Below, piece after piece: positions 9,394 to 17,696 of a DNA stretch of 64,000 bases. The stretch is taken from NCBI RefSeq assembly GCF_013249065.1, contig NZ_JABRWQ010000004.1, positions 124,001 through 188,000 on the forward strand. The letters run 5' to 3'. The position numbers and the translations under genes are program-made. The DNA comes from Winogradskyella litoriviva (GTDB lineage Bacteria; Bacteroidota; Bacteroidia; Flavobacteriales; Flavobacteriaceae). The notes beneath the pieces were generated by a model. The model was not told the origin of the DNA, searched no databases, and saw nothing but the letters and a program-made list of their open reading frames with translations. Positions within the stretch are counted from its first letter, which is position 1. Every line of letters starts with the position of its first letter.

Positions 9394-10344
9394 TTAACCA
9401 AGAATACTAATAATTTGTTCAGCTAATTCTACACCAATTCTATCTTGTGCTTCATTTGTTGCTGCTCCCGTGTGAGGTGTTAGTGATAAAGCAGAATTCA
9501 TTAATAATTGAATTTCTGGTTTTGGTTCTTTTTCAAAAACATCTAGAGCTGCTCTTGCTACTTTTCCACTTTCTATAGCTTTTACAAGTGCAACTTCGTT
9601 AACTACACCACCACGTGCTGCATTAGCTATTATTACACCATCTTTCATTTGTTTAAATTCAGCCTCATCAATTACGTAGTCTTTTTGAGCTGGTACATGC
9701 AATGTTAAAAAGTCTGCTTGTTTTAAAACATCCTCTTTAGAAATAGTTTTAATTTCAAAATTCACTTTTTGTCCATCAAAGAAATCTAATTGTAAATCTG
9801 CTTTTTCTAGAAAAGGATCAAAGGCAACAACTTTCATTCCTGCTCCTAAAGCCACTTTTGCAGTAGCTTGGCCAATACGTCCAAATCCTAGAACACCTAA
9901 AGTTTTACCTTTTAATTCTGTTCCTTTTGCATAGGCTTTCTTTAAACCTTTGAAATTTGCGTCGCCTTCTAGTGGCATATCTCTGTTAGAGTTATGCAAG
10001 AAACGTGCTAGTCCGTAAAAGTGACCAAACACTAATTCTGCAACAGAATGAGATGATGCAGCAGGTGTATTAATTACACTCAATCCTTTGCTACGTGCAT
10101 AGTCTACATCGATATTATCCATACCAACACCACCACGACCAATAATTTTTAGGCTAGGGCAGTTATCAATTAAATCTTTTCTTACTGTTGTAGCGCTTCT
10201 TACTAACAATACTGAAATTTCATTAGTGTTAATGTAGTTTTCTAATTGTTCTTGGGCAACTGTAGTTGTTATAACTTCGTAACCAGCAGCTTCTAAGGCA
10301 TCAATACCACTTTGTGAAACTCCGTCGTTTGCTAATACTTTCAT
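9394..10344 (-). CDS. serA: D-3-phosphoglycerate dehydrogenase, short form
   Basis: 316 residues. It oxidises 3-phosphoglycerate to 3-phosphohydroxypyruvate, the first step of serine synthesis. The D-2-hydroxyacid dehydrogenase fold is clear: NAD-binding GFGRIG at 153-158, catalytic Arg244 in NAARGG, Glu273 in EKEP and His291 in LTPHTG. The ACT regulatory domain found in longer SerA enzymes is absent, so serine feedback through that domain is not expected. It lies 88 bases downstream of serC on the same strand, and the two form the serine branch. A related hydroxyacid dehydrogenase is possible, but the serC neighbour makes SerA the best call. Confidence 0.93.
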   Translation of the reverse strand: MKVLANDGVSQSGIDALEAAGYEVITTTVAQEQLENYINTNEISVLLVRSATTVRKDLIDNCPSLKIIGRGGVGMDNIDVDYARSKGLSVINTPAASSHSVAELVFGHFYGLARFLHNSNRDMPLEGDANFKGLKKAYAKGTELKGKTLGVLGFGRIGQATAKVALGAGMKVVAFDPFLEKADLQLDFFDGQKVNFEIKTISKEDVLKQADFLTLHVPAQKDYVIDEAEFKQMKDGVIIANAARGGVVNEVALVKAIESGKVARAALDVFEKEPKPEIQLLMNSALSLTPHTGAATNEAQDRIGVELAEQIISILG

Positions 10345-10432
10345 GTTAATGTTTAAAAGTTTAAAAGTTTCTCAACTTTAAATTTGATTTTTTTTCTGAA
10401 TAAATAAAAGGGACAATACCCATTTTTATATG

Positions 10433-11494
10433 TTATGCTTTACTTTCTAATTCACTCATAATTTCTACAAGTGCCTTCACGCTATCTAAAGATAGAGCAT
10501 TGTACATTGATGCTCTATAACCACCAACGCTTCTATGACCGTTTATTCCATTAATACCTGCTTCAACACACATGGCATCAAAAGTTTCTTTAAGATTTTC
10601 GTTCTCTAATGTAAATGTTGCATTCATATTAGAGCGATCTTCTTTTGCTGCGTATCCTTTGAATAAGGGATTTAAATCAATTTCAGAATAAATTAAACTT
10701 GCTTTCTTTTCGTTAATTTCTTCTATAGCTTTAATACCTCCTAAATCTTTTAACCACTGCATTGTTAGCATAGAAACGTAAACTGCAAATACAGGAGGTG
10801 TATTAAACATACTGCCTTTGCTTATGTGCACCTTATAATCCATCATTGATGGAATTTTACGAGATACTTTACCTAAAATATCTTCTTTAATCACTACCAG
10901 AGTTGTACCTGCTGGTCCCATATTTTTTTGAGCACCAGCATAGATTAAATCAAATTGAGAAAAATCTAACTGACGAGAAAAAATATCACTACTCATATCA
11001 CATACCATAGGTATCGGTGAGTTTGGAAAACTCTTCATTTGTGTTCCAAAAATAGTGTTGTTGGATGTACAGTGAAAATAATCGTAATCTTCTGGAATAT
11101 CGTATCCTTTAGGGATGTAATTGAAATTGGCACTTTTAGAAGAGCCTACTTCATATATGTCATCATAAATTTTAGCTTCTTTTATAGCTTTGTCTGCCCA
11201 AGTTCCAGAATTTAAATATCCAGCTCTTTTTTCTAAAAGGTTTAATGCAACCATTAAAAACTGTGTACTTGCGCCTCCTTGTAAAAATAAGGCTTTGTAG
11301 CCTTTGCCTTCTAAACCTAATAATTCTAATGCTAAGGATCTAGCATTTTCCATAACATCTACAAAAGGTTTGCTACGATGTGATATTTCTAAAAGGGATA
11401 AACCTTCGTCAAAGTTTAAAACTGCTGCTGCTGCTTGTTCCATTACCGATTTTGGTAATACACATGGTCCTGCACTAAAATTATGTTTTTTCAT
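10433..11494 (-). CDS. serC: Phosphoserine aminotransferase
   Basis: 353 residues, a fold-type I PLP enzyme that converts 3-phosphohydroxypyruvate and glutamate to phosphoserine and 2-oxoglutarate. The start MKKHNFSAGPCVLPKSV, the phosphate loop LQGGASTQF near 71 and the Schiff-base lysine in YAGAQKNMGPAG (Lys190) are family hallmarks. HRSVGGYRASMYNA near the C-terminus matches SerC substrate-binding residues. It precedes serA. An eight-base-pair hairpin sits 18 bases upstream of the ATG in its leader. Confidence 0.95.
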   Translation of the reverse strand: MKKHNFSAGPCVLPKSVMEQAAAAVLNFDEGLSLLEISHRSKPFVDVMENARSLALELLGLEGKGYKALFLQGGASTQFLMVALNLLEKRAGYLNSGTWADKAIKEAKIYDDIYEVGSSKSANFNYIPKGYDIPEDYDYFHCTSNNTIFGTQMKSFPNSPIPMVCDMSSDIFSRQLDFSQFDLIYAGAQKNMGPAGTTLVVIKEDILGKVSRKIPSMMDYKVHISKGSMFNTPPVFAVYVSMLTMQWLKDLGGIKAIEEINEKKASLIYSEIDLNPLFKGYAAKEDRSNMNATFTLENENLKETFDAMCVEAGINGINGHRSVGGYRASMYNALSLDSVKALVEIMSELESKA

Positions 11495-11512
11495 TAATTC
11501 TAAATTTATATT

Positions 11513-11535
11513 TTAGAGGATATCAATTCCTCTAA
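11513..11535 (-). promoter_or_regulatory. Leader hairpin just upstream of serC
   Basis: TTAGAGGA (11513-11520) and TCCTCTAA (11528-11535) pair perfectly around a seven-base loop. The hairpin is not followed by a T-tract on the minus strand, so it does not look like a terminator. It sits 18 bases before the serC start and could affect initiation or RNA stability. Confidence 0.35.
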
Positions 11536-11611
11536 GTTTTTAAATATTTAATTAACTACAAAGGTGCTAATTAAATGCTTAAATTGTGTTATTAAATTGA
11601 TAATTTTTAAG

Positions 11612-12670
11612 TCATATTTCTAATAAAAATTTAACGGTATCTACGTTATCTGCATAATCATACAACTCAGGATTTTGAGTTTTACCAAACGGGATTTCAT
11701 CTTCTAAAATACCTTCAGCAACTATACATTGAATTTTATCTGATTCTAAATCAATTTTTTGTTTTAGGTTTTCTATGTTAGTATAATGTTCGTAGAACAA
11801 TGTAGCGATAGGCGAAGCGTAACTTTTATCTTCTTTTATCATAAGAAATCCGTTTTCTAACATATCAAATTCACTCATTAAATAAACGGCTTTATTATAA
11901 TCGTAATTATTGGCGTATTTAGACTCTTCAATAATAGGATGCCATTTATAGACGGCTTTAAAAAGTGCTTGAAAATCGTAATCTTTTGGCACAAATAGTT
12001 TTGAAACATTTCTGCAACCTAAACCATAATATCTAAAAATATCATCGGCTAAAGCTTCTAGCTGTTTAGAGGTTTCTGCACCTGTTAAAATCGCAACCGA
12101 ATTTCTGTTTTTTCTAATTATTGAAGGTTTGTTTTTAAAATAATATTCAAAATAGCGCGCTGTATTATCGCTTCCAGTTGCTATAACAGCATCAAATTTT
12201 TCTAACTTTTCTTCAGTAAATTTTATTTTTCCTTTAAAGCCTGGTTCTATAACTTCTAAATATTTAGCTAAAAAGGGAAGTAAATGTTTATCGTTAGAAG
12301 ACTGTTTTACCAATACATTATGATTGCAAATTAATACAGATAAAAAATCATGAAAACCAACTAATGGTATATTACCTGCCATTATTATAGCAATGGTTTT
12401 AGGTTTTGTGTTGTTAAAGTTATACTTTTTGGTCCACTCATTAATGTTTTTGTATGTCAATGCATTAGACCAATTTTTTAAAGCAAACGTGATATTTTTT
12501 TCTGTAAACCATCCGTTGTTTTCTTTAGCTATTTTTATTTGATGCTTAAAGCCATCAAAGAATAAATCGTTAGCTTCGATAGTATCATTTTTAACGAATT
12601 CATTATTCTGAAATTGTTGTAAAAAAGCACCTAATTTTATAAATGCGTTAATTCTTTGTTGTAATTCCAT
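11612..12670 (-). CDS. Acyl-CoA reductase, LuxC-like
   Basis: 352 residues from the ATG of MELQQRINAF. The longer frame to 12769 adds 33 residues that overlap the divergent ferredoxin and the promoter, so it is rejected. Residues AIIMAGNIPLVGFHDFL and CRNVSKLFVPKDYDF are typical of the LuxC/acyl-CoA reductase family within the aldehyde dehydrogenase superfamily. The latter includes a candidate catalytic cysteine. These enzymes reduce acyl-CoA or acyl thioesters to aldehydes, but there is no lux operon here, so the flavobacterial substrate is unknown. The divergent dicluster ferredoxin may donate electrons; this is an inference from position. Confidence 0.85.
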   Translation of the reverse strand: MELQQRINAFIKLGAFLQQFQNNEFVKNDTIEANDLFFDGFKHQIKIAKENNGWFTEKNITFALKNWSNALTYKNINEWTKKYNFNNTKPKTIAIIMAGNIPLVGFHDFLSVLICNHNVLVKQSSNDKHLLPFLAKYLEVIEPGFKGKIKFTEEKLEKFDAVIATGSDNTARYFEYYFKNKPSIIRKNRNSVAILTGAETSKQLEALADDIFRYYGLGCRNVSKLFVPKDYDFQALFKAVYKWHPIIEESKYANNYDYNKAVYLMSEFDMLENGFLMIKEDKSYASPIATLFYEHYTNIENLKQKIDLESDKIQCIVAEGILEDEIPFGKTQNPELYDYADNVDTVKFLLEI

Positions 12671-12714
12671 ATATGGTTTGGTTATACGATGTTTTGGCTT
12701 TATTTTCGCATTTG

Positions 12715-12722
12715 CAAAATTA
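12715..12722 (-). promoter_or_regulatory. Predicted -7 element (TAATTTTG) for the acyl-CoA reductase gene
   Basis: On the minus strand TAATTTTG is followed by CAAATGCG. This matches TAnnTTTG and gives a leader of roughly 35-40 bases to the ATG at 12670. It lies inside the longer open frame and so argues for the shorter protein. A near match in the plus direction, TATTTTCG at about 12701-12708, could serve the ferredoxin. Confidence 0.45.
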
Positions 12723-12746
12723 CGTAAAGTAAAAAGAAAAAGATAA

Positions 12747-13106
<360 letters not shown>

Positions 13107-13126
13107 TTTACAACGACATTTTATAT

Positions 13127-13158
13127 AAAAAACCCAAAGTTTAAAACTTTGGGTTTTT
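13127..13158. terminator. Bidirectional intrinsic terminator
   Basis: A nearly continuous palindrome. AAAAACCCAAAGTTT pairs with AAACTTTGGGTTTTT around 13143, with A-runs and T-runs at the two ends. It serves the convergent ferredoxin and the lipoprotein gene at 13190. Confidence 0.9.
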
Positions 13159-13189
13159 TATGTTTTATAGATAAGTAATAATTACTTTT

Positions 13190-14326
13190 TTACTCTGTCT
13201 TTAAGCTCGCCAATTCAAAAACTAAATATTGAATTGATCGTTCTACAGCTTCAGATTGTGTAGCGCTATTCTTAGTGTGAAATGAAGAATATAAAACACC
13301 ACCATCTCCATGATTAAAAGTATAAGCTAAATGAATGTCTTCTGCGGTGCCGTCTGTGTATTCAACTGGTCCATGTAACCAAGGTATAACAGTATCTTCA
13401 TTATAAGAAGCAACGGGTTGCCAACTATCTAAAAACTGATCTATAGTTACAGTATTATCTGTGGTAGAAATATTAAAATTTAAGGTCATCCAATTTAATA
13501 AATCTGTGTTCAGCACTTCTGCAACGGTAGATAATGATTGTCCTGAACGATTTGGTTCTCTAAAACTTATATAATCTGTACCATAATTGGTAATATCATT
13601 TAAATATACAAATGCATAATCGGTAGCGTAAAGTAATCCTCCATTTGCAACAAAATCTGTAAGGTTACTACTGTAATCTGTTTTGTATTCTGATAAGCCA
13701 CAGTTTAAAAAAATAATATCATAATTGGCTAATAAAGTAGGTGACTCAATTAAACTTCCAAAACCAAAGTCTACATTAGGTGCTAATTGATTGTTGGTGG
13801 TTTTGCTATGACTAGCGTTAGCATGGCTGTGAGTATGTTGAGTCCCACTTGGTCTTCCTACTAAATCCTGTCCGTCAATAATATCAAACAAAGGCTCAAG
13901 AGTTACAGGGTTAACGAGACCTATGTTATACAAAACAGTTTCAATATTGTCATAATTACCTGTAACTACTGCAATATTTGGAAACTCAGTTATTTCAATT
14001 GTACTTAAATCTATATCAAAAATATCATCTTCATTAGATACGGTAGTATTGAGTGTAGTTGAAAATAAACCCTTAGATAATTTTATTTCAAAATCTCCAG
14101 GAAACACATTGTTAATAATAAAATTACCTTCACTATCAGTTAGCGTTTCAGAAATTACAATATTGTCCTCATATAACATTACTTTGGCTTTAGATATAGG
14201 ATCAAGACCGTTAGGAACAACAAATTTCCCAGAAAGCGTGTAATCTCCTGTGAGATTATCTGAGTTTTTTTCTGAGCAAGAAAAGGCAAGACATAGTAAC
14301 AGAATAAAAGCGATTGATTTTTTCAT
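13190..14326 (-). CDS. Lipoprotein with carboxypeptidase-regulatory-like and GATase-like domains
   Basis: 378 residues from the ATG of MKKSIAFILL. The frame extends 14 codons upstream without signal character. Lipobox AFSC gives the acylated cysteine at residue 17. Residues about 25-105 look like a carboxypeptidase-regulatory/SdrD-type beta domain (LSGKFVVPNG, DSEGNFIINNVFPGDF). The rest resembles a class I glutamine amidotransferase-like (ThuA/DUF4350-type) fold: EFPNIAVVTG, NYDIIFLNCG, FVANGGLLYATDYAF, VLYSSFHT. A histidine-rich insert (THSHANASHS) sits near residue 165. The fold call is moderate, and no catalytic function is assigned. It is probably anchored at the outer membrane. Confidence 0.7.
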   Translation of the reverse strand: MKKSIAFILLLCLAFSCSEKNSDNLTGDYTLSGKFVVPNGLDPISKAKVMLYEDNIVISETLTDSEGNFIINNVFPGDFEIKLSKGLFSTTLNTTVSNEDDIFDIDLSTIEITEFPNIAVVTGNYDNIETVLYNIGLVNPVTLEPLFDIIDGQDLVGRPSGTQHTHSHANASHSKTTNNQLAPNVDFGFGSLIESPTLLANYDIIFLNCGLSEYKTDYSSNLTDFVANGGLLYATDYAFVYLNDITNYGTDYISFREPNRSGQSLSTVAEVLNTDLLNWMTLNFNISTTDNTVTIDQFLDSWQPVASYNEDTVIPWLHGPVEYTDGTAEDIHLAYTFNHGDGGVLYSSFHTKNSATQSEAVERSIQYLVFELASLKTE

Positions 14327-14393
14327 TATATGAGATTTTAATGGATTAGTTATATAATAAAGATGCACAATATGTAAAATGGTTGCGTCTAAT

Positions 14394-14422
14394 GTTGGTA
14401 TTAATATAACATGTTAGGTTTG
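14394..14422 (+). promoter_or_regulatory. Predicted promoter (GTTG, 17 bases, TAGGTTTG) for a candidate small RNA
   Basis: TAGGTTTG at 14415-14422 matches the -7 consensus TAnnTTTG. GTTG at 14394-14397 is one base off the -33 TTTG, with a 17-base spacer. No coding frame begins soon after it. The next plus-strand gene starts about 205 bases further on, beyond a terminator-like hairpin. Confidence 0.4.
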
Positions 14423-14428
14423 GTTTTC

Positions 14429-14508
14429 CCTACTTTTAATAATGTATGGGAGAAATAGAAGTAGTATTAGATTAAAAACCTTAAGTCTTTGACTTTAGAT
14501 TTTTTTTG
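14429..14508 (+). ncRNA. Candidate small RNA or attenuated leader with its own terminator
   Basis: This is a proposed transcript of about 80 bases between two divergent genes. A promoter-like pair precedes it. CTACTT (14430-14435) can pair with AAGTAG (14459-14464). The 3' end is CTTAAGTC (14480-14487) pairing with GACTTTAG (14491-14498), with one mismatch and a three-base loop, followed by a run of eight Ts. The hairpin is in the plus orientation although no plus-strand gene lies just upstream. That suggests a free small RNA or premature termination ahead of the gene at 14627. No known RNA family is recognised. The gap from 14327 to 14626 holds nothing else I can support. Confidence 0.35.
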
Positions 14509-14626
14509 GAAATTAAAGCACATCAATCTATTGCTATTATATAAGTAAAACCTAATTTCGCAGCTTATAACTAAAATTATTTAGTAGATAAAGAATAATA
14601 AATAAGACGCAGTAATTTACTTTAAT

Positions 14627-14956
14627 ATGGAACAATCAGAATTTTTAGAGAAAAATGTATTTACAGGTTTAACTAATATTAATGACGGATTCGATTCTGA
14701 GAATATTTATTATTTCTCTGAAGCAGATTTTGAAATAGTACTGCAACGTGCAGAGCACTTTGGACTTAGTATATACGGAATAGAACCTTGGTTAAACGGC
14801 GAAATGTTTGATGTTTTAAGTCATGATTCATTCAGAAAAAAAGCTACTGATCCAAAATGGTATAATAAAGCATTTTCTGAGTTTAAAAAAAGACAAGAAG
14901 GCTTAGCTTATGCTGCATCATATAAGGTTTCTAAAAAACTTTTAGAGCGCGAGTAA
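14627..14956 (+). CDS. Conserved hypothetical protein
   Basis: 109 residues, soluble, without signal or membrane segment. The composition is mixed acidic and aromatic (ENIYYFSEADFEIVLQRAEHFGLSIYGIEPW), with a helical C-terminus (KWYNKAFSEFKKRQEGLAYAASYKVSKKLL). I do not recognise a family. Codon use and composition look like its neighbours and the frame is well defended. It is probably the first of three consecutive small plus-strand genes. Confidence 0.7.
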   Translation: MEQSEFLEKNVFTGLTNINDGFDSENIYYFSEADFEIVLQRAEHFGLSIYGIEPWLNGEMFDVLSHDSFRKKATDPKWYNKAFSEFKKRQEGLAYAASYKVSKKLLERE

Positions 14957-15023
14957 TACAATTTGAAATCATTTAGTTTATTCAGATTTTTTATTTGAGA
15001 ATTTGTTTATTACCTTATAAATT

Positions 15024-15395
15024 ATGACATACCAAGAGGATTTTATTGTGTTTTGGCAACAAGTAAAACAAAGTATTAAAGAAGAAGCTTTTGCAAAGCT
15101 AACCATGGCTAAAACCATTGGTAAGCCAGAATTAAAAAATATATTCCTCAGGCCTATTTATGCTGATGGTGAGTTTAAGGTGATTCTTAAATACAGCTTT
15201 AGACCAAGAGAAACAGAAGATATAGAGGAGGAGATGACCTTAGAAGAAGCATTAATCATTATAAAAGAACATTTAAAGACATCTTTTCTATCTGTTTTAT
15301 TATTTTCTACAGCAAAAGATGTTACTTTTAAAATAAATAAAAAAGGCATAGGTACAATTACAGAAAATTATCCAACATTTAAAAATGTTAGTTAA
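15024..15395 (+). CDS. Conserved hypothetical protein
   Basis: 123 residues, soluble. An N-terminal helix (MTYQEDFIVFWQQVKQSIKEEAF) is followed by a beta-rich part (LKNIFLRPIYADGEFKVILKYSFRPRETEDIEEEM) and a C-terminal helix and strands. The pattern resembles small flavobacterial proteins of unknown function. No enzyme motif or signal is visible. It sits 67 bases after the preceding small gene and 29 bases before the next, so co-transcription is plausible. Confidence 0.7.
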   Translation: MTYQEDFIVFWQQVKQSIKEEAFAKLTMAKTIGKPELKNIFLRPIYADGEFKVILKYSFRPRETEDIEEEMTLEEALIIIKEHLKTSFLSVLLFSTAKDVTFKINKKGIGTITENYPTFKNVS

Positions 15396-15424
15396 ATAGC
15401 CTTTTGTTTTAAATACCTTAAAAG

Positions 15425-15616
15425 ATGAAAATAATATTTGCTCTTTTACTACTATTTAATCTTTCTCTTAGTTATTCTCAAATAGACAGTATTGCGAGAA
15501 AGAAGTTGATTGATAAGGCACTTCTTTCAGAAAATGATAATGAAGAATTAAAATTTATAAATACTTTTGAATTAGACAGTTCGTTAGTTAAAATTCATAA
15601 AAGAGTAATGGATTAA
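15425..15616 (+). CDS. Small secreted protein
   Basis: 63 residues with a clear signal peptide (MKIIFALLLLFNLSLSYSQ, cleaved near residue 19) and a short mature part of about 44 residues rich in Asp, Glu, Lys and Leu. No family is recognised. The gene could be a remnant of a longer secreted protein or a true small periplasmic protein. The signal makes coding likely. Confidence 0.55.
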   Translation: MKIIFALLLLFNLSLSYSQIDSIARKKLIDKALLSENDNEELKFINTFELDSSLVKIHKRVMD

Positions 15617-15774
15617 TTTGTGATTTTTAATGGAGTGATTTTATTATTTTTAAAAAATGACTTCTTTTTATCTAAAATCTATAGTGTTGTTTTAACAACA
15701 ATCCACAGAAATTTAAATTTTTAGGCTTAATAATTATTCCAAAAACTTTTATCTTAACTATTCCACGAATTAAC

Positions 15775-15782
15775 TACATTTG
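15775..15782 (+). promoter_or_regulatory. Predicted -7 element (TACATTTG) for ychF
   Basis: TACATTTG matches TAnnTTTG and is followed by CACTCG. It implies a start of transcription near 15789 and a leader of about 15 bases before the ATG at 15804. It overlaps the longer open frame and supports the shorter start. Confidence 0.5.
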
Positions 15783-15803
15783 CACTCGCAAAAATATTAT
15801 CAA

Positions 15804-16898
15804 ATGAAAGCTGGAATTGTAGGATTACCAAACGTAGGAAAATCAACCTTATTTAACTGTTTATCTAACGCTAAAGCGCAAAGTGCTAACTTTCCGTTTT
15901 GTACCATAGAACCTAATATTGGTGTGGTAAATGTACCAGACCCAAGATTACAGAAATTAGAAGAATTGGTAAAGCCAGAGCGTGTATTGCCAGCAACCGT
16001 TGAGATTGTTGATATTGCAGGTTTAGTAAAAGGTGCTTCTAAAGGTGAAGGTTTAGGAAATCAATTCTTAGCTAATATTAGAGAAACTGATGCTATTTTG
16101 CATGTTTTACGTTGTTTTGATAATGAAAATATAGTTCATGTTGATGGCTCTGTAGATCCAATTAGGGACAAGGAAACTATTGATATGGAATTGCAGTTAA
16201 AAGATTTAGAAACTGTAGAAAAGAAGTTAGATAAAGTAAAGCGTGCTGCCAAAACTGGTAATAAAGAAGCTCAAAAAGAAGAAGCGATACTTTTAAAAAT
16301 AAAAGAAAATCTAGAAGCTGGTATTTCTGTTAGAGCACTAGAATTTACTGAAGAGGATTACGAAGAGTTTGTAAAGCCATCTCAATTTATTACAGACAAA
16401 CCAGTAATGTATGTTTGTAATGTAGATGAAGGTGCTGCAACTACTGGTAACGCTTATGTAGAAAAAGTAAAAGAAGCGGTTAAAGACGAAAACGCAGAAG
16501 TTTTAGTATTAGCTGTTGGTACAGAAGCAGATATTAACGAGTTAGACGACTACGAAGAGCGCCAAATGTTCTTAGCAGATATTGGGTTAGATGAACCTGG
16601 TTCTGCAAAATTAATTCGTTCGGCTTACAAACTTTTAAATCAACAAACATATTTCACAGCAGGTGTAAAAGAGGTTAGAGCTTGGACAGTAAATATTGGA
16701 GCAACTGGTCCGCAAGCCGCTGGTGTTATTCACACGGATTTCGAAAAAGGATTTATTAGAGCAGAAGTTATAGCTTATAATGACTATGTAGAATACGGAA
16801 GCGAAGCCAAAGTAAAAGAAGCCGGAAAAATGCGCGTAGAAGGGAAGAATTACATTGTTAAAGATGGCGATGTAATGCATTTCTTGTTTAACGTGTAA
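15804..16898 (+). CDS. ychF: Redox-regulated ATPase/GTPase YchF (Obg family)
   Basis: 364 residues from the ATG of [14 protein letters not shown]. The frame upstream to 15780 is open, but the predicted promoter overlaps it. P-loop GLPNVGKS is at 6-13, the G3 region [14 protein letters not shown] near 69, and NVDE in place of NKxD, which is the family-specific change giving ATP preference. The C-terminal TGS domain includes [15 protein letters not shown] and [12 protein letters not shown]. YchF/OLA1 proteins bind ribosomes and respond to oxidative stress. Length is typical and nothing is missing. Confidence 0.95.
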   Translation: MKAGIVGLPNVGKSTLFNCLSNAKAQSANFPFCTIEPNIGVVNVPDPRLQKLEELVKPERVLPATVEIVDIAGLVKGASKGEGLGNQFLANIRETDAILHVLRCFDNENIVHVDGSVDPIRDKETIDMELQLKDLETVEKKLDKVKRAAKTGNKEAQKEEAILLKIKENLEAGISVRALEFTEEDYEEFVKPSQFITDKPVMYVCNVDEGAATTGNAYVEKVKEAVKDENAEVLVLAVGTEADINELDDYEERQMFLADIGLDEPGSAKLIRSAYKLLNQQTYFTAGVKEVRAWTVNIGATGPQAAGVIHTDFEKGFIRAEVIAYNDYVEYGSEAKVKEAGKMRVEGKNYIVKDGDVMHFLFNV

Positions 16899-16984
16899 TT
16901 AGAATTCTTCATAAATAAATAGTTTAGATTGTTAGATTGGTTTTATTTTGTTAATATAAAAAGTCAAAACTGTCTAATTATATA

Positions 16985-17446
16985 ATGGCAACAATAGAAA
17001 TCAAAACCTTTATAAAAGCAGATTTAAAAACCTGTTTTGATTTGGCGCGGAATATTGATTTTCATAAAGCTTCAATGGCAGATTCAAAGGAAAGAGCAGT
17101 AGCTGGTAAAACCTCTGGATTAATTGAGTTAGGAGAATCCGTTACATGGGAAGCTATTCATTTTGGATTTAAGCAAAAATTAACTTCAAAAATTACTGAA
17201 TTTGAAACTCCTACGTATTTTGTAGACGAAATGGTTTCAGGAGCTTTTAAATCGTTTAAACACGAGCATATTTTTGAAAATAAGAATGAAAACACTTTAA
17301 TGATTGATAAATTTCATTTTCAATCGCCAATAGGAATTCTAGGTAAATTGGCCAACGTACTTTTTCTAAAACAATACATGATAAATTTGTTAGAAACTAG
17401 AAATAAACTACTAAAAACAGAAGCTGAAGCTATAACTAAGCAATAA
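16985..17446 (+). CDS. SRPBCC (START-like) family protein
   Basis: 153 residues. The start IEIKTFIKADLKTCFDLARNIDFH is typical of SRPBCC ligand-binding proteins often called polyketide cyclase/dehydrase or cell-division inhibitor-like. The rest fits the helix-grip fold (ESVTWEAIHFGFKQKLTSKITEFE, FKSFKHEHIFE) with a long C-terminal helix (VLFLKQYMINLLETRNKLLK). The ligand is unknown. It is 86 bases downstream of ychF and may be read with it. Confidence 0.85.
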   Translation: MATIEIKTFIKADLKTCFDLARNIDFHKASMADSKERAVAGKTSGLIELGESVTWEAIHFGFKQKLTSKITEFETPTYFVDEMVSGAFKSFKHEHIFENKNENTLMIDKFHFQSPIGILGKLANVLFLKQYMINLLETRNKLLKTEAEAITKQ

Positions 17447-17679
17447 GATTGTAATTATTAAATGTTATATCTTTCTAGATTAAGATTGTTATAATTTTAG
17501 CAAATCAAATACTTTCAAAAAGTAAGGATATTAGCGGATTTATTCAAAAATAATGCTTTCTAAACTCAATACTAGTGTATATCTAGGTTCTCAACAGGTT
17601 TTTGTGCATTATTGTTAATTACTTTACCTATTCCATATTTCATTTTTTGTGGTATAGTATTATATTAGCATTCCATCTA

Positions 17680-17687
17680 TAATTTTG
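17680..17687 (+). promoter_or_regulatory. Predicted -7 element (TAATTTTG) for parE
   Basis: TAATTTTG matches TAnnTTTG. Its last three bases are the TTG that would start a four-codon-longer frame. A transcript starting near 17693 would begin only a few bases before the ATG at 17697, which supports that ATG. The gap from 17447 to 17679 holds no other feature I can support. Confidence 0.5.
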
Positions 17688-17696
17688 CCTATCTCT

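Noticed and set aside
17575-17637. 21-codon ATG frame in the gap before parE
   Set aside because: Too short, with no signal peptide, conserved motif or promoter to support it.
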